Of a stretch of DNA of 64,000 bases, positions 42,560 through 49,443 are shown piece by piece. The notes under the pieces were generated by a model. It made no database searches and was not told the DNA's origin. It saw nothing but the letters and a program-made list of their open reading frames with translations. The DNA is from Aliirhizobium wenxiniae (GTDB lineage: Bacteria; Pseudomonadota; Alphaproteobacteria; Rhizobiales; Rhizobiaceae), in the NCBI RefSeq assembly GCF_019511445.1, contig NZ_JAEUAN010000005.1:248001-312000 (forward strand), in the 5' to 3' direction. Made by a program: the position numbers and the translations under genes. Every line of letters begins with the position of its first letter. Positions within the stretch are counted from its first letter, which is position 1.

Positions 42560-42583
42560 CGGAGTGCAGTGAACTGCACTCCG
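42560..42583 (+). terminator. Hairpin after rnj
   Basis: A perfect 10-bp stem, CGGAGTGCAG-TGAA-CTGCACTCCG, starts 17 nt after the rnj stop, followed by a smaller CTCTG/CAGAG stem. There is no T-run; it is probably the 3' boundary of the nuo-birA-rnj transcript. Confidence 0.55.
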
Positions 42584-42626
42584 CCTCTGTGCGCAGAGCT
42601 AGGTCACGGCGGTGGGGCCGTACCTT

Positions 42627-42732
42627 CTAGAGCAATTCCAGCAAAAGTGAGAACCGGTTTTGCGTCCGGAATTGCGTTAAAACAAAGAGATAGGGCAGTT
42701 TCGCGTTTCGAACGAAGGCGGAAATGCTCTAG
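42627..42732. repeat. RIME1-like palindromic element
   Basis: A 106-nt element bounded by the inverted repeat CTAGAGCA...TGCTCTAG. It contains the core GCAAAAGTGAGAACCGG followed by TTTTGC and the motif GGAATTGCGTTAAAACAAAG. Size and ends agree with Rhizobium-specific intergenic mosaic elements (about 108 bp, paired palindromes), identified here from memory. Confidence 0.7.
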
Positions 42733-42745
42733 GGGCGCTTACGTA

Positions 42746-42850
42746 GAGTCTGTTGCGCAAAAGTGCGCAGCGGTTTTGCGCGATAGACATCCGATAAAAC
42801 AATGCCTGAAGCGCGTGAGCGAATTTGCGGGATCGCGATATGCTTTAGCG
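42746..42850. repeat. Second RIME-like palindromic element
   Basis: It shares the core of the first element (GCGCAAAAGTGCGCAGCGG then TTTTGCGC; perfect stem GCGCAAAA/TTTTGCGC at 42755-42781), but the flanks differ and lack the CTAGAGCA ends. The two sit 13 nt apart. The boundaries are approximate. Confidence 0.5.
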
Positions 42851-42922
42851 CTTCACTCGGTCATAATGGAACTTCGACAGACGTTCTTTGCCCCGTCAGC
42901 ATCCAGAGACGAGATGACCGTG

Positions 42923-43216
42923 ATGAGAAAAACACTGATTTTCTTGGCCGTTGCAACGCTTACGGCCTGCAGTGCTACCGCCGATCCCGAATTGGTCGCA
43001 CGCGATTACGGATCTGACATCGCGCCAATCTCGGGCAGTATCACATACGGCGGTCAACCTCGAAGCCGTCTTACCAAGGCACCCGTCGGCAGCAGCTTCG
43101 ATCATGAATTTTACAACAGCTTCGGCAACCGGGTTGTTGAACGCTACCGAATACAGCCGGATCGAAGCCTCAAAATCGTTAGCCGTCAGATATTCAACCT
43201 GCCATCGGACAGTTGA
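42923..43216 (+). CDS. Small lipoprotein of unknown function
   Basis: A 97-aa protein with a lipoprotein signal peptide: basic start, hydrophobic core and lipobox LTAC, so Cys would be the mature first residue. The remainder is polar with no recognised domain. Starts at 42914 (MTVMRK) and 42923 (MRKT) are both possible; 42923 has GAGA at better spacing. Frames starting far upstream run through the RIME elements and are not credible. The gene stands alone between repeats and mce. Confidence 0.65.
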   Translation: MRKTLIFLAVATLTACSATADPELVARDYGSDIAPISGSITYGGQPRSRLTKAPVGSSFDHEFYNSFGNRVVERYRIQPDRSLKIVSRQIFNLPSDS

Positions 43217-43299
43217 GGCGTTTACGGACAGAAGGCGCCAGCCGTCGGATGCGGTGCGGCACCTGTCGAAACGCGGGTGTCTGAAATAGGAGAGATCAC

Positions 43300-43704
43300 A
43301 TGCTTGGCCGCGTCAACCACATCGCCATCGCCGTCCCGATCCTTGATGAGGCGGCAGCACTTTATCGCGATACGTTTGGTGCAAAGGTCTCTGCCCCGCA
43401 AGCGCTGCCCGAACACGGTGTCACCGTGGTTTTCGTCGAGCTTGCCAACACCAAGATCGAACTGCTCGAACCGCTCGACGACGCGTCCCCGATCGCCGCC
43501 TTCCTCGAACGCAATCCGTCGGGCGGCATCCACCACATCTGCTACGAAACGGCAAATATCACAGCCGCAGCCGAAAGGCTGAAAGCGACCGGCGCGCGCA
43601 TTCTCGGTGACGGAAAGCCCAAGATCGGCGCCCATGGAAAGTCGGTCCTTTTCCTCCACCCGAAGGATTTCAACGGCACGCTGATTGAGCTGGAAGAAGT
43701 CTGA
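43300..43704 (+). CDS. mce: Methylmalonyl-CoA epimerase
   Basis: Glyoxalase/VOC-fold enzyme (134 aa, standard length) interconverting (2R)- and (2S)-methylmalonyl-CoA in propionate metabolism. Metal-binding residues are in place: His7 (RVNHIAIAV), the Glu in TKIELLEPL, the His pair in GGIHHICYE and the Glu in GTLIELEEV. The start follows AGGAGA. It heads a small plus-strand group with the DUF1467 gene. Confidence 0.94.
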   Translation: MLGRVNHIAIAVPILDEAAALYRDTFGAKVSAPQALPEHGVTVVFVELANTKIELLEPLDDASPIAAFLERNPSGGIHHICYETANITAAAERLKATGARILGDGKPKIGAHGKSVLFLHPKDFNGTLIELEEV

Positions 43705-43729
43705 TGCATGGCGATATAACAAATAAAAC

Positions 43730-43813
43730 AATGGCTCCGAGAAAAGCCCGGAATCATTTTGTCAGCCGCTTCAACCACCTGTTCCGCTGATAAAGCGATG
43801 TGACGGAGCCATT
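43730..43813 (+). promoter_or_regulatory. Inverted repeat that could mask the ribosome site of the DUF1467 gene
   Basis: AATGGCTCCG (43730-43739) is perfectly complementary to CGGAGCCATT (43804-43813), which contains the only GGAG ahead of the ATG at 43816. In mRNA the pair would enclose about 64 nt and cover the Shine-Dalgarno sequence. This is what the sequence shows; regulation is inferred. Confidence 0.4.
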
Positions 43814-43815
43814 TC

Positions 43816-44088
43816 ATGCCAATCCTGACGATCGCCGCGATCTACTTCATCCTCTGGTGGACAGTCCTTTTCATCGTCCTTCCGCTCGGCTATCGCAGCC
43901 AGCACGAGGAAGGAGAGGTGACGCTCGGAACGGTGGAAAGTGCCCCGGCAAAATTCCGCGGCGGACGAGTGATCCTGCTCACCACGCTGATCTCGGCAGC
44001 GATCTATCTGGCCTATCATCTGGCGTCGGTCTATTTCGGCTTTGGTATCGGCAGCATCCCCGATATCGTGCCGCGCTTCCCGCAATAG
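43816..44088 (+). CDS. DUF1467 family membrane protein
   Basis: A 90-aa protein with two transmembrane helices (about 4-27 and 54-76) around a conserved charged loop (YRSQHEEGEVTLGTVESAP). DUF1467 proteins occur between mce and proS in many alphaproteobacteria, as here. The function is unknown. Confidence 0.9.
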   Translation: MPILTIAAIYFILWWTVLFIVLPLGYRSQHEEGEVTLGTVESAPAKFRGGRVILLTTLISAAIYLAYHLASVYFGFGIGSIPDIVPRFPQ

Positions 44089-44149
44089 ATACCAGGGTAC
44101 GGTGGTAACTCTCAGATGAGGAGGTTTCGTCATTCCAGGCTGCCGAAAG

Positions 44150-44296
44150 GCAAAAAAAAACAAGGCGTTGAAGCCTTGTTTTTTAGTTTCGCGTGATCCT
44201 AACCGTTGCCGGGGCAGCGTCGAGCGCGCCTAAGATCTGATCCTCCCAAGACTTTACCGCGATTGGCAAGAATTTGAACTTCATGCCTGTTTTATG
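44150..44296 (-). ncRNA. Candidate trans-encoded sRNA, alpha-r9 (Smr9C)-like
   Basis: On the minus strand a possible promoter (ATGACA, 17 nt, TAGTTT; -10 at 44302-44307) would start a transcript near 44296 that ends at a strong intrinsic terminator, giving about 147 nt. From memory, S. meliloti Smr9C, the founding member of the alpha-r9 family, is about 149 nt and lies between SMc01933 and proS, the same neighbourhood and antisense orientation. No alignment could be made here. Confidence 0.5.
44152..44184. terminator. Bidirectional intrinsic terminator
   Basis: A run of A, then CAAGGC-GTTGAA-GCCTTG, then a run of T. It works on the plus strand for the mce/DUF1467 unit and on the minus strand for the sRNA candidate. 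Confidence 0.85.
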
Positions 44297-44579
44297 GGCT
44301 GAAACTAGCTCATAGGTTGGGCTTTGTCATCCTCTTTTTTTGTATTTTTGTGACACGTGTGGAAAAAATTGCCTTTGGCGCATTTGTCGCACCCTGGCTT
44401 TCATCAAAAACACATTTTTAGCTCGTCTTGAGCGATTTGCCGCTTCGCTCATCCACCACCTTTTCACCTGTAGCTGGGTTTTCTTAAACGCGGGGAACCG
44501 GTAATAAGCCACGCAAATGGTCTTCAATTCGGCCGATTCCTGCGTGATGCGGAAGGCCAAGCAAAAGTCGGAAATCACC

Positions 44580-45902
44580 ATGCGCCTGTCCCGCTATTTT
44601 ATGCCCATCCTGAAGGAAAATCCCAAGGAAGCGGAAATCGTTTCCCACCGCCTGATGCTGCGTGCGGGCATGATCCGCCAGCAGAGCCAGGGCATCTATT
44701 CCTGGCTGCCGCTCGGCAAGAAGGTGCTGGACAAGGTCAACGCTATCGTCCGCGAGGAGCAGAACCGCGCCGGTGCTATCGAACTCATCATGCCGACACT
44801 GCAATCCGCCGAACTCTGGCAGGAAAGCGGCCGTTACGAGGCCTATGGCAAGGAAATGCTGCGCATCCAGGACCGTCAGGAGCGCCCGATGCTCTACGGC
44901 CCGACCAATGAGGAAATGGTCACGGATATTTTCCGCTCCTATGTCAAATCCTACAAGAGCCTGCCGCTCAACCTCTATCATATCCAGCTGAAGTTCCGTG
45001 ACGAGATCCGCCCGCGCTTCGGCACCATGCGCTCGCGCGAATTCCTGATGAAGGATGCCTATTCCTTCGACATGACCCGCGAAGACGCGATCCATTCCTA
45101 TAACAAGATGTTCGTCGCCTACCTGCGCACCTTCGCGCGGCTCGGCATGCGCGCCATCCCGATGCGTGCCGATACCGGCCCGATCGGTGGCAACCACAGC
45201 CACGAATTCATCATTCTGGCCGATACCGGCGAATCGGAAGTCTTCAGCCACAAGGCCTTCACCGATTTCGACATTCCGGCCGAAAACACAGATTTCGATG
45301 ATGTCGCAGGCCTGCAGGCGATCTTCGACAAATGGACCTCGGTCTATGCCGCAACGTCCGAAATGCATGACGAGGCAGCCTTCAACGCCATCCCGGACGG
45401 CGACCGCCTGTCCGCCCGCGGCATCGAGGTCGGCCATATCTTCTATTTCGGCACAAAATATTCCGAGCCGATGGGCGCCAAGGTTCAGGGTCCGGACGGC
45501 AAGGAACATCCTGTCCACATGGGATCCTACGGCATTGGCCCGACCCGCCTTGTTCCCGCCATCATCGAAGCATCGCATGATGAAAATGGCATCATCTGGC
45601 CCGAATCGGTTGCCCCCTTCGATGTCGTGGTGATCAACATGAAGCCGGGCGACGCCGCCTGCGACCAGCTGTCGGAAAAGCTCTACGCTACGCTCGGCAA
45701 TGCCGGCAAGGATGTGCTTTACGACGACACGGACGATCGCGCCGGCACCAAGTTCGCCACCGCCGATCTGATCGGCGTGCCGGTCCAGATCATCGTCGGC
45801 CCGCGCTCTGCGGCTGTTGGCGAGGTCGAAGTGAAGGACCGCAAGACCGGTGCGCGCGAAGTGATGACGTTTGAGGCCGCACTCAACCGGGTAACCGGCT
45901 GA
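44580..45902 (+). CDS. proS: Prolyl-tRNA synthetase (short, alphaproteobacterial type)
   Basis: Class II aminoacyl-tRNA synthetase (440 aa) without the large editing insertion found in E. coli ProS. Motif 2 ([21 protein letters not shown] has the Arg pair) and motif 3 ([16 protein letters not shown]) are clear, followed by a C-terminal anticodon-binding domain (VVINMKPGD onward). The start at 44580 (MRLSRYFMP) follows GGAAATCACC; an upstream extension to 44517 is rejected. Confidence 0.96.
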   Translation: MRLSRYFMPILKENPKEAEIVSHRLMLRAGMIRQQSQGIYSWLPLGKKVLDKVNAIVREEQNRAGAIELIMPTLQSAELWQESGRYEAYGKEMLRIQDRQERPMLYGPTNEEMVTDIFRSYVKSYKSLPLNLYHIQLKFRDEIRPRFGTMRSREFLMKDAYSFDMTREDAIHSYNKMFVAYLRTFARLGMRAIPMRADTGPIGGNHSHEFIILADTGESEVFSHKAFTDFDIPAENTDFDDVAGLQAIFDKWTSVYAATSEMHDEAAFNAIPDGDRLSARGIEVGHIFYFGTKYSEPMGAKVQGPDGKEHPVHMGSYGIGPTRLVPAIIEASHDENGIIWPESVAPFDVVVINMKPGDAACDQLSEKLYATLGNAGKDVLYDDTDDRAGTKFATADLIGVPVQIIVGPRSAAVGEVEVKDRKTGAREVMTFEAALNRVTG

Positions 45903-45999
45903 TAACACTACCGTTCGGGTTTCCGGCCGGATGAAGGAATTGGGTGTGGATGAAGCCGTGAAAGGTTCAATCCACACCGATCAAGACGAGGAAACGTGA

Positions 46000-47307
46000 A
46001 TGGCGAGTGCCGCGGCGGTTGAGGAAAAGCAGAAGGTCGAGAAGGTCCCGAGTGCCGGCGCCTTTTCAGGCTTCGAGCGCATGGTCGCCTGGCGTTACCT
46101 GCGCTCGCGCCGCAAGGAAGCCTATATCTCGGTCATCGCCGGCTTTTCCTTCATCGGCATCATGCTGGGGGTCGCGACCCTCATCATCGTCATGGCGGTA
46201 ATGAACGGTTTTCGCACCGAACTTATCTCCCGCATCCTCGGCATCAACGGTCACATGATCGTCCAGCCGGTCGATACGCCGTTGAACGACTATGCCGAGC
46301 TGACGAAGAAATTCTCGGCCGTTCCCGGCGTCAGGATGGCCCTGCCGCTGGTCGAGGGCCAGACGCTCGCCTCCGGCCGCGGTGGTGCGGGTTCCGGTGC
46401 TCTGGTCCGCGGCGTTCGCGCCGAAGATCTGGAAAAGCTCACCGAAGTCGCGGGCAATATCAAGCAGGGCGATATCGTCGGTTTCGCCTCGGGGCAGGGC
46501 GTTCTGGTCGGCTCCAGGCTTGCCGCACAGTTAGGGCTGAATGCCGGTGACCAGATCACGCTCATCTCGCCGGAAGGCGACGTGACGCCGATGGGCGTCA
46601 ATCCGCGCGTCAAATCCTACACGATTTCGGGTATATTCGAAATCGGCATGTCGGAATACGACGCGACGATCATCTACATGCCGCTCGAGGAATCGCAGCT
46701 CTATTTCAATGCTGAAGGCATCGTCCAGTCGATCGAGCTTTTCATCAACGATCCTGAAGCCGTTGATCAACTGCGCCCGAAGATCGAGGAAGCCGCCGGC
46801 CGCCAGATCTTCATCACCGATTGGCGCCAGCGCAACCAGACCTTCTTCTCGGCGCTTCAGGTCGAACGCAACGTCATGTTCATGATCCTGACGCTGATCG
46901 TGCTGGTCGCCGCTCTGAACATCATTTCCGGCCTCATCATGCTGGTAAAGGACAAGGGCTCCGACATCGCCATCCTGCGCACCATGGGCGCAAGTTCCGG
47001 CGCGATCATGCGCATCTTCTTCATGACCGGGGCTGCGATCGGATTGGTCGGCACGCTTGCGGGCGTGGCGCTGGGTGTCGTCGTCTGCCTCAATATCGAA
47101 AGCATCCGGCAGTTCTTCTCCTGGCTTTCGGGCACGGTCCTGTTCAACCCTGAGCTCTATTTCCTCAGCGAACTGCCCGCTGAAATGAGCGTCAGCGAAA
47201 CCGTTTCCGTTGTCGCCATGGCGCTGACGCTATCCTTCATCGCCACCATTTTCCCGGCATGGCGGGCCTCCAGGCTCGATCCTGTCCAGGCGCTTCGCTA
47301 CGAATAG
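46000..47307 (+). CDS. lolC: Lipoprotein-releasing ABC transporter permease (LolC/LolE family)
   Basis: Inner-membrane permease (435 aa) that extracts mature lipoproteins for delivery to LolA. One N-terminal helix (about 47-70), a large periplasmic domain, and three C-terminal helices from about 290 form the MacB/FtsX topology. The conserved [19 protein letters not shown] segment is present. Only one permease gene is next to lolD, so a homodimer is possible. The start follows GAGGAAACGTGA. Confidence 0.94.
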   Translation: MASAAAVEEKQKVEKVPSAGAFSGFERMVAWRYLRSRRKEAYISVIAGFSFIGIMLGVATLIIVMAVMNGFRTELISRILGINGHMIVQPVDTPLNDYAELTKKFSAVPGVRMALPLVEGQTLASGRGGAGSGALVRGVRAEDLEKLTEVAGNIKQGDIVGFASGQGVLVGSRLAAQLGLNAGDQITLISPEGDVTPMGVNPRVKSYTISGIFEIGMSEYDATIIYMPLEESQLYFNAEGIVQSIELFINDPEAVDQLRPKIEEAAGRQIFITDWRQRNQTFFSALQVERNVMFMILTLIVLVAALNIISGLIMLVKDKGSDIAILRTMGASSGAIMRIFFMTGAAIGLVGTLAGVALGVVVCLNIESIRQFFSWLSGTVLFNPELYFLSELPAEMSVSETVSVVAMALTLSFIATIFPAWRASRLDPVQALRYE

Positions 47308-47321
47308 GATCCCATCACCTC

Positions 47322-48008
47322 ATGGCACCTCGCAAATCCGTACTGAAGCTTGCCAATGTCGAACGCCATTATGGCCAGGGAGAAACGACGCTTTCCATTC
47401 TGAAAGGCGCTGATTTCGAACTGGTGAGCGGTGAGATCGTCGCGCTTGTCGCCCCATCCGGTACCGGCAAGTCGACACTCCTGCATCTGGCCGGCCTTCT
47501 GGAACACCCCGATGCGGGAGACGTGTTCGTCGGTGGAAGATCCTGCAACGATCTTCCTGACGACCAGCGCACCGCCATCCGTCGGGCTGAAATCGGCTTC
47601 GTCTATCAGTTCCACCATCTCCTGCCGGAGTTTTCGGCGGTGGAAAACATCATGATGCCGCAACTGATCGGCGGCCTGTCCAAGGCCGAGGCGAAGGAGA
47701 GGGCGGCTCAGCTTCTCGATTACATGCGCATCGGCCACCGTGCCGAACATCGCCCGGCCGAACTCTCCGGCGGCGAGCAGCAGCGTGTCGCTATCGCCCG
47801 CGCCGTTGCCAATGCGCCCCGCCTGTTGCTGGCTGACGAACCGACCGGCAATCTCGATCCGAAGACTGCATCTTATGTCTTCGATGCGCTTGAGGCTCTG
47901 GTGCGCCAGTCCGGCCTTGCAGCCCTGATCGCCACCCACAACCACGAACTCGCCGCCCGGATGGACCGTCGCGTTACGCTGGAAGGCGGCAAGGTGGTGG
48001 AGTTTTAA
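47322..48008 (+). CDS. lolD: Lipoprotein-releasing ABC transporter ATPase LolD
   Basis: ATPase (228 aa) energising LolC-type permeases. Walker [12 protein letters not shown], signature [14 protein letters not shown], Walker [13 protein letters not shown] and the switch His (ATHNHE) are all intact. The start at 47322 (MAPRKSVLK) is 14 nt after lolC; a longer frame overlapping lolC is rejected. Confidence 0.95.
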   Translation: MAPRKSVLKLANVERHYGQGETTLSILKGADFELVSGEIVALVAPSGTGKSTLLHLAGLLEHPDAGDVFVGGRSCNDLPDDQRTAIRRAEIGFVYQFHHLLPEFSAVENIMMPQLIGGLSKAEAKERAAQLLDYMRIGHRAEHRPAELSGGEQQRVAIARAVANAPRLLLADEPTGNLDPKTASYVFDALEALVRQSGLAALIATHNHELAARMDRRVTLEGGKVVEF

Positions 48009-48040
48009 GGCTCTCCACGCCGACTGGTTGAGTTTTGACC

Positions 48041-48358
48041 CTAAAGCTTGGCTGCTTTTCTCAGATCGTCGTTCAGGCGGCTTTGCCATCCTTTACCGGT
48101 CGCCTTGTAGTGGGCGATGATGTCGGGGTCGAGGCGAACCGAAATCTGCTGTCTGGGATTGTCGACAGGAGGGCGGCCCCGTTTCCTCGCTCGATCGATG
48201 CTTGCAGCCAGATCCGGCAGCGCTTCACGGAACGGTCTCCCCTGTGATAGCTGCTCCTCGGTAAGCTCTGGATTGTCGGGGTCCGACAGGATGGAGCTTT
48301 GAATTTCCGCTTCCTCATGATCGCTTAAACGGCGTTTCATCGAGAATTTAGGTGCCAT
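48041..48358 (-). CDS. brnA: BrnA-type antitoxin
   Basis: Antitoxin (105 aa) of a BrnT/BrnA pair. The C-terminus has the ribbon-helix-helix-like DNA-binding region with QISVRLDPDIIAHYKATGKG and WQSRLNDDLRKAAKL; the N-terminal half is acidic, fitting toxin binding. The start at 48358 (MAPKFSMKRR) follows AAAGGGCAAGAT; its ATG overlaps the toxin gene by 11 nt. BrnA proteins usually autorepress their operon. Confidence 0.88.
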   Translation of the reverse strand: MAPKFSMKRRLSDHEEAEIQSSILSDPDNPELTEEQLSQGRPFREALPDLAASIDRARKRGRPPVDNPRQQISVRLDPDIIAHYKATGKGWQSRLNDDLRKAAKL

Positions 48359-48605
48359 ATCTTGCCCTTTCATTTCTGCTGGCTGGCCGCATAGAGATGA
48401 CGGAAATGGCCTCTGAGCCGAGTGGCTTGAAGATCACGACAATGACGATCTGTCCGCGAAAGATACCAATTGCAGCAAGACGCCCATTTTTCGCTGGATA
48501 GACGGTCGAACCTTCGAAGAAGTCCATATCGAGGTCGGCAAAATCCAGGCCAAAATGCCTGTTGATATTGGTTCGCCGTTTGATCTCATCATAAGTGATG
48601 ATCAT
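48348..48605 (-). CDS. brnT: BrnT-type ribonuclease toxin
   Basis: Toxin (85 aa) of the RelE-like BrnT family. Family traits are visible: the N-terminal helix ending in RRTNINRHFGLDFAD, the FRGQIVIVVIF strand pair and the C-terminal ISMRPASRNERARYG, which carries the conserved Arg cluster. The ATG at 48605 is preferred to 48611 because the predicted transcription start falls at about 48606, making a leaderless mRNA. It lies upstream of brnA on the same strand. Confidence 0.86.
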   Translation of the reverse strand: MIITYDEIKRRTNINRHFGLDFADLDMDFFEGSTVYPAKNGRLAAIGIFRGQIVIVVIFKPLGSEAISVISMRPASRNERARYGT

Positions 48606-48612
48606 GTCCATA

Positions 48613-48640
48613 AATGTATCACGTTTAATCTGTGCGTCAA
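48613..48640 (-). promoter_or_regulatory. Probable brnT-brnA promoter
   Basis: Read on the minus strand: TTGACG (48635-48640), a 16-nt spacer, then TACATT (48613-48618). Transcription would start within a base or two of the ATG at 48605. Confidence 0.5.
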
Positions 48641-49218
48641 ATATCCAGCCATGCCTGGATGATAGCCGTGCATATTCCTGCAGGTCATGGACGCCAAATC
48701 AATCACTTAGCGACTTCTTCATCCCCGCCCTCAAATCCCGTGCCTACAATGCCCGCGTTCGCTTCGGCTACACCGGTCCGCATAACCGGCGAGGCGGGAC
48801 CGGTGATCGGATAGGCTGCCCTTATGCAGGCGGACCGTCCGGGGCCGCGCAGAAAATGGTCTGCCTCTCCTCATCGCAGGGGATGTGCGTGTGTCGCACA
48901 CATATCGGTCCGGCAGCTCGCAAGAGCATAGGTCCGGATCGCCGCAGACGGACCGGAGTTGCGCGGAAAAACACACCGAACGGGACACGGCGTGTGTCAT
49001 TTATAAAAATTCAATTCGAGGCACCCGACGTGTCCCGGCCGAAACGAAAAAGCCAAACGCACCAAGGGGGGACTCCGTCTTTCTGTCCATCTGCCGTTAG
49101 GATTTTGTTCACTATCGGGCCGGGGATATGGCGCAAAATTCGTTTCCTGTTTGTTCTATTGTTGACTCTCGTACAAAAAGAGAACAAATTAAAAACATAA
49201 CGAACACGGGAGACAACG
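48641..49218. other. Unusual intergenic region between brnT and the small ORF before dnaE
   Basis: About 580 nt without a convincing gene. From 48773 to 48957 the hexamer GGTCCG or its complement CGGACC recurs several times. A hairpin ACACACCG...CGGCGTGTGT (48970-48996) follows, and a palindromic TGTGTCGCACACA occurs near 48890. A 201-codon frame (48595-49200) crosses all of this but looks spurious. The last 60 nt are AT-rich and promoter-like. Confidence 0.5.
49162..49191 (+). promoter_or_regulatory. Candidate promoter with LexA-like operator
   Basis: TTGACT (49162-49167) could be a -35, with AAATTA (49186-49191) as -10. Between them, at 49171-49185, lies GTACAAAAAGAGAAC, one mismatch from the alphaproteobacterial LexA operator (GAAC-N7-GAAC). 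A second degenerate site, GAAC-N7-AAAC, overlaps it at 49182-49196. Confidence 0.4.
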
Positions 49219-49305
49219 ATGACTGACCTTCTTCGTGATATTGCCGCTTTCGCATCCATCGCAACCTTCGTCGCTACGCTATCGATGCTGATGATTGCCA
49301 TGTGA
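49219..49305 (+). CDS. 28-aa single-span membrane peptide
   Basis: Short ORF with a good ribosome site (GGGAGACAACG before ATG). The peptide has a polar start (MTDLLRDIAAF) and a hydrophobic segment from about residue 8 to the end (IATFVATLSMLMI), so it would span or insert in the inner membrane. It sits 34 nt downstream of a LexA-like operator and 138 nt upstream of dnaE. The size and topology recall the Caulobacter SOS-induced division inhibitor SidA (29 aa), but no sequence similarity is claimed. Confidence 0.55.
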   Translation: MTDLLRDIAAFASIATFVATLSMLMIAM

Positions 49306-49443
49306 CCTGCTTCGGCGCCCGCGCCGGGCGCCGCTGCCTCTGCAATGCGCCGCCGAAAACCGTTGAGCGGTGAATTCAAAACTGGACTTGAGCCGTCGCG
49401 CACTTGAAAATAGAGCGATTGAATCACAGGTACGGCGACGGAT

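Larger units (their letters stand above)
44089..44579. other. Intergenic region between DUF1467 and proS
   Basis: 491 nt holding the bidirectional terminator at 44152-44184 and the minus-strand sRNA candidate at 44150-44296. The rest (about 44330-44579) is AT-rich and should contain the proS promoter. Frames that extend proS upstream to 44517 lack a ribosome site. Confidence 0.6.

Noticed and set aside
42548..42922. Upstream extension of the small lipoprotein gene
   Set aside because: It would run through the rnj hairpin and both palindromic repeats and remove the signal peptide from the N-terminus.
48595..49200. 201-codon plus-strand frame across the brnT upstream region
   Set aside because: It overlaps the brnT promoter and start, has no ribosome site, and its product is Arg/Cys/Pro-rich without any domain.
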